The notes beneath the pieces are model-generated. The model did no database searches. It saw only the letters and a program-made list of their open reading frames with translations, and had not been told where the DNA came from. Below, in pieces: positions 51,227 to 61,900 of a stretch of 64,000 nucleotides of DNA. The stretch spans positions 6,543,001-6,607,000 of the forward strand of contig NZ_CP017641.1 in NCBI RefSeq assembly GCF_001983935.1, written 5' to 3'. Position 1 is the stretch's first letter. Each line of letters begins with the position of its first letter. Origin of the DNA: Fuerstiella marisgermanici. Its GTDB lineage: Bacteria; Planctomycetota; Planctomycetia; Planctomycetales; Planctomycetaceae. The position numbers and the translations under genes are program-made.

Positions 51227-52047
51227 TAGTAGCCGCTGCCCATGACGTCGCCGGCACGAGGCCCGTATCCCCACAGTGCCCTCGAAGTCGCGTAAGTGAC
51301 TTCGAGGGACGCACACTGATTCCAGTGTCGCTCACCTACGCACACTGTACTACTTGTGCCGTCGGTTGCGTCTCGCAAGCGAGTGCTGCTGTTGACCGAG
51401 AACGGACCAGTGCCGCGATTGTTGACGACATGCATAGGAAGGTGTGGTCCGGAACTGATGGCAAATCCAAACGCCGTAGTCCATGGTACGTTGGATCCAC
51501 TTGGCTGTGCGGCGACGAACCCATTCGTCCCGTAGTTGGCAATATAGCTCGCCGTCGCGGCGTCTTGCCAATACATTAAGCCGGGTGGCTCATCGTCGCT
51601 GAGGCGGTCGGGCCTGGAATCTGATGGGCACCGAAAAGCAACAAGTGTGGTCGACATGAGAATCTCGTTGTCGTTGATAGCAGGTATCGTTAGATCCGGA
51701 AACGAAACCTTAAAGCTTGGTTGATTGAAGTCGATTTGCTGGTAGAGCGCATCCTGCTCAAGGAACGGCAACAGATATGCCCCCCACGAAAATGAGCGTA
51801 TGTGGTCCGGTCCGGTCATGGTCAGATAAGTGACGCCCATCCCACCCATCGGAAAGCATCGATGCACATCGTGGTAGTTGTGCAGGGCGAGACCAAACTG
51901 CTTGAGATTGTTGCGGCACTGGGTGCGGCGAGCGGCTTCGCGGGCCTGTTGCACGGCGGGTAACAACAACGCGATCAAGATGGCAATGATCGAAATCGTT
52001 ACCAACAGTTCGATCAGCGTGAACCCTGAAGTCTTGCTGCGTCGCAT
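51217..52047 (-). pseudogene. 5' part of DUF1559 (type II pseudopilin-like) protein, interrupted by IS
   Basis: The 277 codons start at ATG 52047 (AGGGGA upstream) with the prepilin signal GFTLIELLVTISIIAILIALL and the DUF1559 lead PAVQQAREAARRTQCRNNLKQ. They include WGAYLLPFLEQDALY and FRCPSDSRPDRL, and end at GSGYYRPN where the IS begins. Joined to 49658-49915 the gene would encode 362 residues. DUF1559 proteins are planctomycete pseudopilins with unknown cargo. The frame now runs on into the IS antisense strand and stops at 51070. The open frame also extends upstream to 52179 without features. Confidence 0.92.
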
Positions 52048-52762
52048 CACTGTCCCCTGACAAGCGGCACTCATAACGGAATCCGAATTTTTCGATTTCC
52101 GTCGGATCAGCCCGAATAAGTCGTTCGATATTCTGGCCTTCTGCGATCCGACTCTCTGAGAGGCCAACGCGGCCATCACCGCTCTCGCCGTAAAATGTGA
52201 GCCTCACAAATGTCGTGCCATCGACCGCGACTCTGCACACGCCATAGCAGTTGAGTATCACCGTTCTTTCGCAACGCCACAAGGTCGTGGACGCCGGATT
52301 TCGGTGGCTTGAAAATATACAAAAAAAACACTTGTGCGGCATGTTGACGCCTTTCCATATCTGGTTATCGACAGTCGATCTGAAGAGATGGTCATCCGTC
52401 TCTCGTCCCGTGTGATTAACTGTTTCCACACGGGATGCCACCAGACTCCGGACACCGAAAGCGACTGTAAGATGCTGTTGCGTATAGCAAACGGGGACAC
52501 ACCATAATTGAGCGAAAGACGACGAAGCCGCACGTCTGTCGAGTCGTGCTATTGGCGACGTGGCTGGAGTCCGGGATGTCCTGCCCAGCTTATCGCCATT
52601 CATCACGCATATGGCACGAAAAGCGAACAAACACAATCACGGGCCCCAGCCGTTCGGGTATGTCGTTGCGAGTGCGATCAAGGTAACAACGTGAACACCG
52701 CTGGACGCGGGCATCGCGTTGGCGGCGCAGACTGGAGCGTTGCGGGCGTTTTGCTGCGTCGC
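52048..52762. other. intergenic region, 715 bp
   Basis: Between two minus-strand genes. It holds a hairpin CCCGTGTG (52407-52414) / CACACGGG (52427-52434) and an A-rich stretch near 52314-52330. I see no gene or RNA gene with support. Confidence 0.5.
52407..52434. terminator. perfect 8-bp hairpin, possible terminator
   Basis: CCCGTGTG, 12-base loop, CACACGGG, between the RND gene's stop and the pseudopilin gene. There is no U-run directly after it on either strand, so the role is uncertain. Confidence 0.35.
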
Positions 52763-54901
52763 TTACGCTGCGCGGCGGACGGCGTCATGCGCGTTCGTCG
52801 CCTCGGCTGCCAATCGCTTGCGGCGGCTTCCGATCGCCAGAAAGGCGGGCAGTAGCACGAGGTCGCCGATCAACGCCGCCAGCAGCAGGCAGAACATCAG
52901 CACGCCGAACCGCATTGTTGGCTTGAAGGGTGAAAAGCCGAGGGCCAGCAGACCGGTTCCCGAGATCAACGCTGAAGAAATGATCGGCAGGCCGGTTTGC
53001 AGAATCGCCTTGCGGACGGCTCGATAACGGCAGCCGCTGGTTTTGCGGCAATCGCGGTAGCTGAACAAAAAGTGGAACGTGCCGTCGACCGCGAGACCCA
53101 ATGCAATGCTGGCGGTCATCATGATTCCGATGTCGATCGCGTAGTCACACAAGCCCAAAGTTCCGAAGACGAGTATGATGGGTGTCAGGTTCGGAATCAT
53201 CGCCACAAGACCGGCTGTGATCGAACGCAGTGCCAGTACCATGACTAGTGTGATCAGCACAAACGCGGAGGCGAAGCTTTTCCAGAAGCCATCAAAGATC
53301 TGTCCCTGAGCAATCTCCAGCAACGGCCCAAGCCCTGTAAACGTAATCTGTCTGTCCAGTTCGCACGCTTTGAGCGACGCCATGGTGGCAGCTACGGCTG
53401 ATGGCTCGTCATCGTGCAGGCGTAGAGAAACTCGCCACAATCGACTTCCGTCTGCCATCAGTCCGCTAACCCCGCCATTTGAGTTGGAAGCCGCAGCCAG
53501 CTTCGACAGGGACAACGTGTTCTCGGAAAGTTCTTCCGGGAAGAAGTCGGCAAGGGAAAGCGTGTGACAAATGTTGTCGACTTCGCTCAATCGCGATTCA
53601 ATCTCACGCACTTCACGCAGCCGGTCGACAAACGAACTTCCGTGCGATCCGAAGTCAACAACGGCTTCGATAGATGTGGGACTGGTGAGCGTGTTTTGAA
53701 TTAGCAACGTGTCCCGCAGGACCGGATCGTTGGACGGCAAAAAGTCGAGCGGACTGATCAGCGACCTCAGTTGGAAAACGCCGACGGCGCAGAATGCCGT
53801 CAACAATAGTCCCGGCACCAGAACTCGGATTGGCCGGTTGACAATGTACATCGCCGTTCGTTCCAGCCGAACTTCGGTCGATTGGTTCTGAGGCGGTCGG
53901 TACTTCAGGCCGACAATGATGGCGGGTGTGAGAAAGATGCCTACAAAGAAGCTGTAGACTGTTCCCAGTGCGGCGGCCGCTCCGAATGCGGGAATCGGCC
54001 CGATGTCAGACACCGCAAGACTAACAAGACCGATTACCGTGGTGACCGTGGCGAAAGCACTGGGGCGAATCACGCCCCGGATCGCTCGTTCGACGGCATC
54101 GGCACGCGGATATTCGTGTCGAAAGTGGCCGATGAAATGGATGGCGGATGCTGTTGTGAAGACCATCACCATCACCGGCAGAGATGACATGATGAAGTTC
54201 ATCTCATACCCGGACAGCCAGATGGTTGTCATCGTTAAGTTGATGCACAGCAGGTTGGCCAGCATCAAAGCACCGGACGTTTTCCAGCAGCTGATGTTCA
54301 GATACAGCAGGACCAGGCAGATTGCCATCGTCAGCATGAATAGCGCGGCGGCTCGTTTTCGACTGCCCAGTTTGTCCAGCTGAGTGCCCACGATCGGTCC
54401 ACCGGCAAGCACGGCGTCGGGCATCTGGCAGTAGGCAAGCTGACGTCGAACGTCTTCGCACACCTGACTACGATTGGCTGTCCCGTGCTTGTTTAATGAC
54501 ACGAGCATGGTTTCGAGGTCATTGTCAGGCGTGGCCATCAAATGCACGAGTCGCGATTTGGCCGTCTCTTCGCTGACCTCGTTGGCCAGCATTGTTTCCA
54601 GCAGTTGCTGGCGAGTCCAGCACGACGACACGCCGTCCAACCCGGCCATTCGGCCTGCCGCGGCTTCCAGTCGGGCCGGAGCAGGGAAGGGCTTGGGGAA
54701 AGCCACAAGAATCGTTTCGTCAGCGCCGAACGTGCGCACGAAGTTGTCGTAGTCTGTGCGAACCTGACTGTTGCGAGGCAGCCAGGTTTCGATATCGTTG
54801 TTGGAAACGACCTGTTCGCCGCAGGCGATCAGGATCGGCAACGCTATCAGACAACACAGCAAGATGTTTGCTGAATGACGTCTGTAAAACTGTGAAACCA
54901 T
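52763..54901 (-). CDS. RND-superfamily (MMPL/SSD-type) membrane transporter
   Basis: About 712 residues with two repeated halves, each with one membrane helix, a large outside loop and about five further helices. Typical marks are the first helix ILLCCLIALPILIACG, PVMVMVFTTASAIHFIGHF, VTTVIGLVSLAVSDIGPIPAFG, the repeat SIALGLAVDGTFHFLFSYRD, and SALISGTGLLALGFSPFKPT. RND proteins of this class export lipids or hydrophobic molecules using proton motive force. I start at ATG 54901; 54964 adds 21 residues without features. No adaptor or outer-membrane gene is adjacent. Confidence 0.9.
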   Translation of the reverse strand: MVSQFYRRHSANILLCCLIALPILIACGEQVVSNNDIETWLPRNSQVRTDYDNFVRTFGADETILVAFPKPFPAPARLEAAAGRMAGLDGVSSCWTRQQLLETMLANEVSEETAKSRLVHLMATPDNDLETMLVSLNKHGTANRSQVCEDVRRQLAYCQMPDAVLAGGPIVGTQLDKLGSRKRAAALFMLTMAICLVLLYLNISCWKTSGALMLANLLCINLTMTTIWLSGYEMNFIMSSLPVMVMVFTTASAIHFIGHFRHEYPRADAVERAIRGVIRPSAFATVTTVIGLVSLAVSDIGPIPAFGAAAALGTVYSFFVGIFLTPAIIVGLKYRPPQNQSTEVRLERTAMYIVNRPIRVLVPGLLLTAFCAVGVFQLRSLISPLDFLPSNDPVLRDTLLIQNTLTSPTSIEAVVDFGSHGSSFVDRLREVREIESRLSEVDNICHTLSLADFFPEELSENTLSLSKLAAASNSNGGVSGLMADGSRLWRVSLRLHDDEPSAVAATMASLKACELDRQITFTGLGPLLEIAQGQIFDGFWKSFASAFVLITLVMVLALRSITAGLVAMIPNLTPIILVFGTLGLCDYAIDIGIMMTASIALGLAVDGTFHFLFSYRDCRKTSGCRYRAVRKAILQTGLPIISSALISGTGLLALGFSPFKPTMRFGVLMFCLLLAALIGDLVLLPAFLAIGSRRKRLAAEATNAHDAVRRAA

Positions 54902-55160
54902 GCAAGCGTGCCGGAGAGTACCGTGAAGCCGGAAGAGTACGGAGAGACCGTATGATGTACTCAACAGCTATCGAAACAACGGCAAACTTTGCGTGACGGT
55001 GATCGGCGGCCGCGAACTGTTCGAGCAATGTTTGTCGAACGGTTGCAGCATTCTCCGCAGATTCCGTTATTCACGAGCGAGCAAAGGAACGATCAGAAAG
55101 CGGGCGATCCGAACCATCGCCGCAATCAGATCAATCGCGTCGCCGCGCTTAATCAGTCGT

Positions 55161-55511
55161 TCAATTGTCGCTGCCAGGCAGAAACCGCCCGCCGCTCATG
55201 AACATGCCGTTGTCGCACGGCTGGCACCATTCGATGATCACGCGGTATTCGAATTCGCGAGTCTCGCTTGCCATTCGCACAGACATTTCGCCGGGCGACA
55301 CAGCACCGCGGTGCAGCAGACCAATCCCCGTGCGACTGATTTCCCGCGTCATAGCGGCAATCGTATTACCGCGGCCGGTTTTGATTTCCGCCGGAACAGA
55401 TAGTTCAAGGCGTTCATGTGTGCGAACATTCGTCACGTCGGGCTTCCCGATACTCTCGAGAATTTGACGTAAATCTTCGACCGTGGGGCGACTCCAGGGA
55501 TCCTGCGACAT
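55161..55511 (-). CDS. PilZ-domain protein
   Basis: A 116-residue protein consisting largely of a PilZ domain: the c-di-GMP-binding RxxxR box is R30-THE-R34 and the second motif EISRTGIG is at 57-64 (usual DxSxxG, with Glu in the Asp place). It would be a c-di-GMP effector, and the GGDEF protein at 36371 is a possible supplier. Start ATG at 55511. The alanine-rich lipoprotein gene lies 170 bp upstream on the same strand. Confidence 0.85.
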   Translation of the reverse strand: MSQDPWSRPTVEDLRQILESIGKPDVTNVRTHERLELSVPAEIKTGRGNTIAAMTREISRTGIGLLHRGAVSPGEMSVRMASETREFEYRVIIEWCQPCDNGMFMSGGRFLPGSDN

Positions 55512-55681
55512 CTCTCAACTCCGGGGCGGACAGCATGGCAGCCTGTACTGGTTAGCAACAGGCGAATCGCAGATCGTCGATTGGATCTGCGGATTCTTTG
55601 TCGAGCCTAGCTTGTGCCGCGGCGTCGCGACGTCGGTTCTCAACCACTGGCGGGTAAGTCCGAAGGTACCCGCCTTGTAGT

Positions 55682-57361
55682 TTAGGGATTGGTCCGCTTT
55701 TGACGTTCCGGCATGAATAGCACGAGTGCGACGATAATGCAGCCCAGCAGAAAGAACCACGTTCGAGTCGACCAGCCCTGAAAGGTGGCCGGATCGCTGG
55801 CCACCGTCGCTTCTGTGGCAATGCCTGCCGTGGCCGCTGCAAACAGTTCGTCGTCTGCCTGAGCGAACAAATCATCACCGGCTGAGGTGGCAGCCCCCGT
55901 GGCAAACGGATCGGTTTGCGAATCGTCGAATGCCGTACCACGGTTTGCGTCGTCGCTGCTTGAAAAGGAAACCTGCTGAGTTGCGACGGGCGGAATCACA
56001 AGACCTGCGGTCGACGTTTCGTCTGCAGCGTCCGTCGTCACAGTGCTGGCGGAAGCCGTAGTGAACGGTGATTTTTCGCTTGCCGTTGAGGAGTCCGATT
56101 TCGTTGCCGATGCGTTGCTAAACGGTGAGTGCGATTCTGATTTCTTAGTTTGTTCTGCGGTCGAAGAATCAGCCCAGTTAAACGGCTGAGCCTGTTGCTT
56201 ATCGTTTGCCCCGAATGCGCTTTCGGTGTTGGTCACAGAAGCCACAGCTTGCTGGTTGTTTCGGAATGCGGCCCAGGGATCAGCGTCAGCGACGGGTTCG
56301 GCAGTTGCCTTCGCGGCTTCTTCTGCAGCAAAGGGATTCGTCGATGCGGTGGCCGATTCCGAATCAGCAGCCGGAGGATTGCTTGTGCCGAAGACTGAAT
56401 CGAACGACGGGCTTGCAGCCGTATCGGCCGATTTTTCTGTCGTCACGGCATCTTCCGGGAAAGCTGTGCCTGATGTTTCGGCCAGCAGTTCATCCAAGCC
56501 AGGCACGAGATCGTCAGACGGCCCAGCATTCGCTGTCTGTTTTACCGCAGCGGTGTCGCGTGGTGTTTCGGTCGCACTCAGCAGTTCATCAAACGCACTC
56601 ACAGACCCTGTTGGATTTGCTGCCAGTGCTTCGGCTGCCTGAATAGCCGCCTCTTTTTGAATAACAGGTTCAGCTGCTTCCGCCACTTTTTGCTCGAATT
56701 CAGACTTTGACTTCTTAGCCTGTGCGGCGATGAAATCAGCAAACGATTCTTCGGCGGTCGTGACAGCGTTGGCTGTTGCAGGCGTATCGTTCGGCGCCGT
56801 CTTTACAGCCGCGTCGGTCGCCGCGATGTCTCGAAACATTTCAGCGGCAGTGTTCGCAGCTTCGGTGCTGTTGCTGACATACTGTTCGGCCTGATCGGCC
56901 GCCGTTGTTGTGGTTTTCGACGCGGTCTGCTGAATTGTCTTGTCGCCAATGCTGTTTCCGGTTGCCACGATCGCTGGCTTATCCGGTGCAGCGTTCTCTT
57001 CACGACTTGCCACAAGAAACGGATCCGGGCTGATTTCGTCTTCCGCGACGTCTCGGTTTAGCAGACCCGCCAGACTCAGGCGACTGCGTTTCTTTGGTTC
57101 CTCAGCGTCTGCATCGGCAGTTGCATCGTTCTGTTGTGCAACCAGCTTCGTGTCAGCTTCGGCGCCCGCTGTTCCAGCGGCGATGGCTTTTTCACGGTCA
57201 GCCGTTTCACGAGCCTCTTTGACCGAATCCTGAGCTTCAATCTGCTCAAGACTCTTGTAGTCTGAACGCGTGATCATGTTGCGCAGGCGGCTACCGCTAC
57301 AGCCGGATACAGCCAGTACGGTGACAGCGAGTAGAAGAGATGTTGTTTTGGTCGGAAACAT
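55682..57361 (-). CDS. Ala/Ser/Thr-rich lipoprotein with C-terminal membrane anchor
   Basis: A 559-residue protein with a lipoprotein signal (LAVSGCSGS, Cys21) and a C-terminal membrane helix (WFFLLGCIIVALVLFMP) before a short basic tail, so it may be tethered at both ends. The middle 500 residues are low complexity, rich in Ala, Ser, Thr, Asp and Glu, with recurring short boxes such as DPFLV, NPFAAEE, DPWAAF, SPFSNAS, SPFTTAS, DPFATGA and FDELLSA. No enzyme domain. Start ATG at 57361 with AAGGAAGG upstream. Role unknown; the boxes may be docking sites or the spacer may bridge two membranes. Confidence 0.8.
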   Translation of the reverse strand: MFPTKTTSLLLAVTVLAVSGCSGSRLRNMITRSDYKSLEQIEAQDSVKEARETADREKAIAAGTAGAEADTKLVAQQNDATADADAEEPKKRSRLSLAGLLNRDVAEDEISPDPFLVASREENAAPDKPAIVATGNSIGDKTIQQTASKTTTTAADQAEQYVSNSTEAANTAAEMFRDIAATDAAVKTAPNDTPATANAVTTAEESFADFIAAQAKKSKSEFEQKVAEAAEPVIQKEAAIQAAEALAANPTGSVSAFDELLSATETPRDTAAVKQTANAGPSDDLVPGLDELLAETSGTAFPEDAVTTEKSADTAASPSFDSVFGTSNPPAADSESATASTNPFAAEEAAKATAEPVADADPWAAFRNNQQAVASVTNTESAFGANDKQQAQPFNWADSSTAEQTKKSESHSPFSNASATKSDSSTASEKSPFTTASASTVTTDAADETSTAGLVIPPVATQQVSFSSSDDANRGTAFDDSQTDPFATGAATSAGDDLFAQADDELFAAATAGIATEATVASDPATFQGWSTRTWFFLLGCIIVALVLFMPERQKRTNP

Positions 57362-57802
57362 GATGCCGAACCTTCCTTGCCGTAATTGTTCGAACAGCAG
57401 ATGCGGGAGCGTGCCAAAAACTCGTCCTGTCTGAATGTTTCGACTTTGAGGGCGGGTGGGGCGAAACCCGTTGTGCCGGTCACAGCGTTTTTGCTGTCAC
57501 TTACCCCCAGGAAGGTCGGGTCCGATAAGCCGGGAGGTTTGTGAAGCCAAGGGCGGCTTTGACGTGAACGTGAGGCGTCTCCCGAATTTCGGCCGTCAAT
57601 TTTGCAGTTTGTCTCAAGTTGGCCAGTGGCTCGAAGAAGACCGCCGCGGTCTGAATTGCATGGCTGGTAACTGCGGTTAACAGTGTCTGGCGATCATTCA
57701 GGGCCGGAAGCTGCACTGGAGCAGTTTCCCTTTTGCTGTGGACGGTTGGGGCTCACGGGAAACAACCTTCATCGTGCGAAACGCTTGTTCCCCGGCCACA
57801 AG
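57362..57802. other. intergenic region, about 440 bp
   Basis: Between two minus-strand genes. It holds most of a 105-bp repeat (57717-57821). Nothing else recognised. Confidence 0.5.
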
Positions 57803-57821
57803 TCAGCGAGATTCGCTATCG
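57717..57821 (-). repeat. 105-bp dispersed structured repeat, copy 7 (subfamily B)
   Basis: On the minus strand it begins CGATAGCGAATCTCGCTGAC, has TTGTGGCCGGGG and the core CCAACCGTCCACAGCAAAAGG, and ends TGCTCCA. The TGA stop of the upstream gene lies inside its left end (57803-57805). Confidence 0.88.
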
Positions 57822-58783
57822 TTGGCGCGGAGTTCAGCCAACCGTTTTGTGAACCGGGATCGCTTTTCTTCCGGCAGGCGATTGGCAATTTTTTCACCGA
57901 GTTCGAAACCAGTCTGCCGCTCTGCTTCGCTGTTAGAGTCGGCGACAAACGCAATCACGGCTGCGGCCAGAAAGCCGAGTTGCTGGTCCGGCCACGATTC
58001 GGCGGGCAATTGATCAAGGGAAGCAATCGCCAACGCAGAATGTTGCTTTGCCACAATCAGCTCGACCAAATCCCGAGCCCGATCGGCATCCCGGCCTCGC
58101 ATGCGTGCGATCGTTGTGATCAGCAGACGTTGCAACGGGTCGTCCGCCGTGCTCTGCTCATGCGTTGAACGAGCCAACAGTAGTTGGATGTCGTCGTAAT
58201 AACTTTCCTGAACAGCAACCGACGGAATCAGCGGTAGGACGATCAGGCATTCCTTGAGTCGGTCTGTCTCTCTGGCCGTCGACGGTAGGTCGAATCGATC
58301 TGGTCCCGCTGCGAGCTCTGTCGCGGTCACCATTCTTTTTGCTGCGATTGACAGGTCGTCCTTCGACCACTGCGACATCTGTTCCTGGCCGTGTTGCCGT
58401 TGAGTGGCCGACATGTCGCTCAGAACGCGGCTCGCGTTTTGTTGCTCCGAATACGGAGCGTCCGCGGGCAACGCTTTGATCCATTCCAGCAGAATGTTCA
58501 GGTTCGTCGTGCGTCGAGATTTCGCCAAGTGCAGCAGGCAGTCGCGGAGGACCGGCAGGCTGATGCCGTTGCGTTTGAGTAGTTCCTGGCAGACCGCATC
58601 TGTCTTCTTCAGCCGCAGCAACTTTGAAGTTTCTGTGCCGGTAAACTCGTCTTGCTTCCGTTTGACGGGTTGGCTCGAAGAACGAAACGCCAGGAGCAAC
58701 AACACGACCGTCAGCAGAACCGCCACGCCGATGACGGTCAGGCTTTCGCGATGAATACCAAGCTTTGTTGACGAGCCATTCAA
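57803..58783 (-). CDS. hypothetical membrane-anchored protein
   Basis: A 326-residue protein with one N-terminal membrane segment (VIGVAVLLTVVLLLLAF, about 17-33) and a mostly helical rest with no recognised domain (LLKRNGISLPVLRDCLLHLAKS, LAIASLDQLPAESWPDQQLG). The start is TTG at 58783, supported by GGGAG at 58791-58795 seven bases upstream; a nearby ATG is out of frame. The gene ends inside a 105-bp repeat. It follows the giant redox fusion gene on the same strand and could serve it, but I have no sequence evidence. Confidence 0.7.
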   Translation of the reverse strand: MNGSSTKLGIHRESLTVIGVAVLLTVVLLLLAFRSSSQPVKRKQDEFTGTETSKLLRLKKTDAVCQELLKRNGISLPVLRDCLLHLAKSRRTTNLNILLEWIKALPADAPYSEQQNASRVLSDMSATQRQHGQEQMSQWSKDDLSIAAKRMVTATELAAGPDRFDLPSTARETDRLKECLIVLPLIPSVAVQESYYDDIQLLLARSTHEQSTADDPLQRLLITTIARMRGRDADRARDLVELIVAKQHSALAIASLDQLPAESWPDQQLGFLAAAVIAFVADSNSEAERQTGFELGEKIANRLPEEKRSRFTKRLAELRANDSESR

Positions 58784-58790
58784 GCGTTTT

Positions 58791-58795
58791 CTCCC
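58791..58795 (-). promoter_or_regulatory. ribosome-binding site selecting a TTG start
   Basis: GGGAG on the minus strand, seven bases before the TTG at 58783. Confidence 0.6.
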
Positions 58796-58827
58796 AACTG
58801 ATCAAACAGTCGCGCGTTGGTAGCAAC

Positions 58828-58925
58828 CTACAGCGAATCTCGCTGACTTGTGGCCGCGGCACAAGCGATTCGGACGATGAAGCCTGTTGCGCACGAGCCC
58901 GAACCGTCCACGACAAACTACCCTA
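58828..58925 (+). repeat. dispersed structured repeat, copy 8 (subfamily B, 98 bp)
   Basis: Starts CTACAGCGAATCTCGCTGAC, has TTGTGGCCGCGG and CGAACCGTCCACGACAAA, and ends CCCTA. It is seven bases shorter than the other copies. Its terminal CTA (58923-58925) is the TAG stop of the redox fusion gene. Confidence 0.9.
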
Positions 58926-61900
58926 ATGATGATGCGCGGCAAACAGTTTGCTCTTTTTATCCCCTTTCGAAACCACATACGCCAGCAGGTCCAGGATTTC
59001 TTCCTGAGTCAGTTTGTTTAGCACGCCCTGAGGCATGATGCTGACCTGGCTGGGAGTCTGGTCGTCGATGTCTTCCTTGTTCAGGACTCGCAGTTTGTCT
59101 GGAGCCGTTGGGTTGTCCAGTACGTGAATCGTGTCGGCATCTCCTTTTACGATTTGTCCCGTCAGCACCTTGCCCGAAGCCAACACAAACGAGTACGCCT
59201 GATACTTTTTGTCGATCTTCTTTGACGGCTCCAGCATGTGTTGCAGAATGTCGACCGGCTGGTATTCGGGTGGAAGCTTCGTGAGGTCTGGCCCCACGTT
59301 GGCACCTTTGCCATTCATCTTGTGACAACCAATGCAACTGGCCACGCTGAACAGTTTTTCGCCGACATCGAAACTGTTGGATCGATGGTGCAGATGCAAA
59401 ACTTTGTCGCTTAAATCGGCTAGTTTCCATTCGGTGTTGCGTCCAAGGTACGACAGCAATTGGTCCCTGGTTTCCAGCTTGTTTGCCGCCAGATAGCCTG
59501 CCGGGTCGGCTTCATACGCTTCTACGTCTGCGACCACATACATGGCTCCGAACATGCGCCGCCAGTGGCCCGGGTAGGTGCAGACATACGGGTAAATGCC
59601 TGGGGTTTCCGGAGCCGTGTAGCTGATGGCCTGCGTTTGGCCCGGGTCCAGCAGCTTGCTGGCCAGCAACACTTTGTCTGATGTTGGAACGTAGTGGCGT
59701 TCTTTCGCGTCGGCATCGCGAGCTGTGGCTTCGGCCAATTCGCCAATTTCTGCCATGAAGCCGGGCTGCACGATCGCGAAATTGTGAGGCATGTGGTCGA
59801 TGTTGCTGAACCGGAATTCGACCGGCTTGCCAGCCTGCACCACGATGCGTTCTTTATCGTAAATCATGCGCGCCGGAACGGTGCCGATCGCGATGACTCG
59901 CACATCCAGATTCTGTAAACGTTCCAACGCGTCTTTGGCGGCGGCTTCTGGTAGCTTGCCTGCCAGTGATTTCGCGAATTCTGTGGCTGTGACCGCGTCA
60001 CCGCCAGTGCGGAATTTGGCGGGGATGCTACTAAGGTAGCCGACCACATTGTCAACAAGACCCGGAACTCGATCGGCGTTCCAGTGTTGTTGAGGGATGT
60101 TGGCCAGCACGTTGATCACGGTCGTACGATGCCGACCGGCTTTCAACAGATCCGCAAGATCGTTGAATAATTCCGCCTCGTTGCCGGGGATGCGGCCGAG
60201 CGAGCGAATGGCGACATCGTGAATAGTGTTCGACTGGTTGCCGACCGACAGAGCTTCTCTGGCGATCTTCTGTTTGTTAAAGCCGGGGCCCGCCCACGCC
60301 ACTTCCAGCCCATCGCCGCCGCCGTTATCAAAGTACGTGACAATCAGCGAATGCGAGCCCGCCGCAAGTTCGATAGCTGCGCTCTTTTCCGAAAAGCCGT
60401 GCAGGCCATCGTGGTTGATCACGAGCTTGTCGTCGATATAAATTCTTGAACCATCATCCGACTTGATAAAGAAGGTGTACTTACCTGATTTGGGGATGGC
60501 GATGTTTCCCGTGAACCTGAGAGCAAATTTGTCTCGTTGTTTAAGCTGAGGCACGTTCATCACGATTTCCGGAACGATGCCACTGGCCTCAGGAGTCATC
60601 TTGTTCAGAGTTTCCACCGCCACGTTGGTTGCACTCGGATAATAGTAGTCCACTTGAATGCCCGGGTCCTGCAGCGAGCGGCCCGATGATTCGGCTTCGA
60701 GATTGGACGGCAATTCGAACATAAGTGAGCGCACGTCCGGATAGAGTTTGGCTCGCAGTTCGGCACTTGGCACCTGTGGCACGGCGGCCAGCAAATCCTT
60801 CAGGCTGTCTTTGCTTCTTGAAGCGGCGTAAAACGCAGCGGCTCCGTTACCTTCAGCAGCAATCCATGCGGCGAAGGCAACTTGCCGGCCCTCGTCGGTC
60901 TTTCCCTTCAACGCCAGCTTTTCAATTCTTACCTGAACGGCTTTTAGGTCGACGGATGGTTGAGCCGCCAGCAACTGGCCGAGACTGCTGATGTTGTCCA
61001 CACGGCCGGCCGCATCACGCTGCTCCAACAATTCAACCAGTACAGTGGCCGGTTGTTTGTTGTTTAGCATGGCGAGTCCCGTAACAACTTCGCTCAGCGA
61101 TTTCTGATCAATGTCGTTACGTTTCAGGATGCCGGAGTACAATTCTGAGGTGCGTTCCAGTTTCAACAGATCGCTGATGCTGGCATTCAGCAGTGCATAG
61201 TCGTAGGCCGCTTCAGACAACGGCTTCTTCGACGCGATGGATTCCTGAATCAGATTGTCCACATTAATCTGACTCTCCGCATACTTCAGAACAGTTTCCA
61301 GTTCCGGGTCGAGTTCCATGGTGGCTGCTTTGAAGATGGCTTCTGCCGCTGGCATGCCGTCGAAGTTTACCGCTGCCTTTACTGCTTCCGCACGGACCAA
61401 TGCCGATTCATCACCGGCCGCCGCCAGCAGCAGAGGTTCCCAGTCACTGATCTGTCCGGCCCAATGCCCCAACGTACGAATCGCGGCGGCTCGCACTCGT
61501 GGTTCTTTCGCTTTCGTGACCGTTTCGATCAAGCGACGATAGGGCTTGCGATGTTCTTCCAGGGCCCACAAACATTCCAGCAGTGCCTGAGCATCCTCGG
61601 GCTTGCTGACATCTTTGTCCTTCACCCACTGAGGAATCTTTCGCGCGATTTCGTCAGAATCATGGCTTGAGAGTTCAATGCGAGCTCGGTAGCGAACGCC
61701 GTTTTCCTTCGCGTAAAACGCGGCCAGCACTTCGTCAACGGGCTTGCCCTTCAGCTTGACGGGCCTCAATTGATCTCGCCCGCGTGCTGTGATGCGGAAG
61801 ATGCGGCCGTGCTGGTCGTCTCGATTAGGGTCACGCATGTTGTGCTGCATGTGGCCGATCAACGCGTTCGCCCAGTCGCCGACATAGAGTGCGCCATCCG

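Noticed and set aside
58158-58916. 252-codon minus-strand frame overlapping 57803-58783
   Set aside because: Arg/Gly-rich alternative frame of the real gene and crosses a dispersed repeat.
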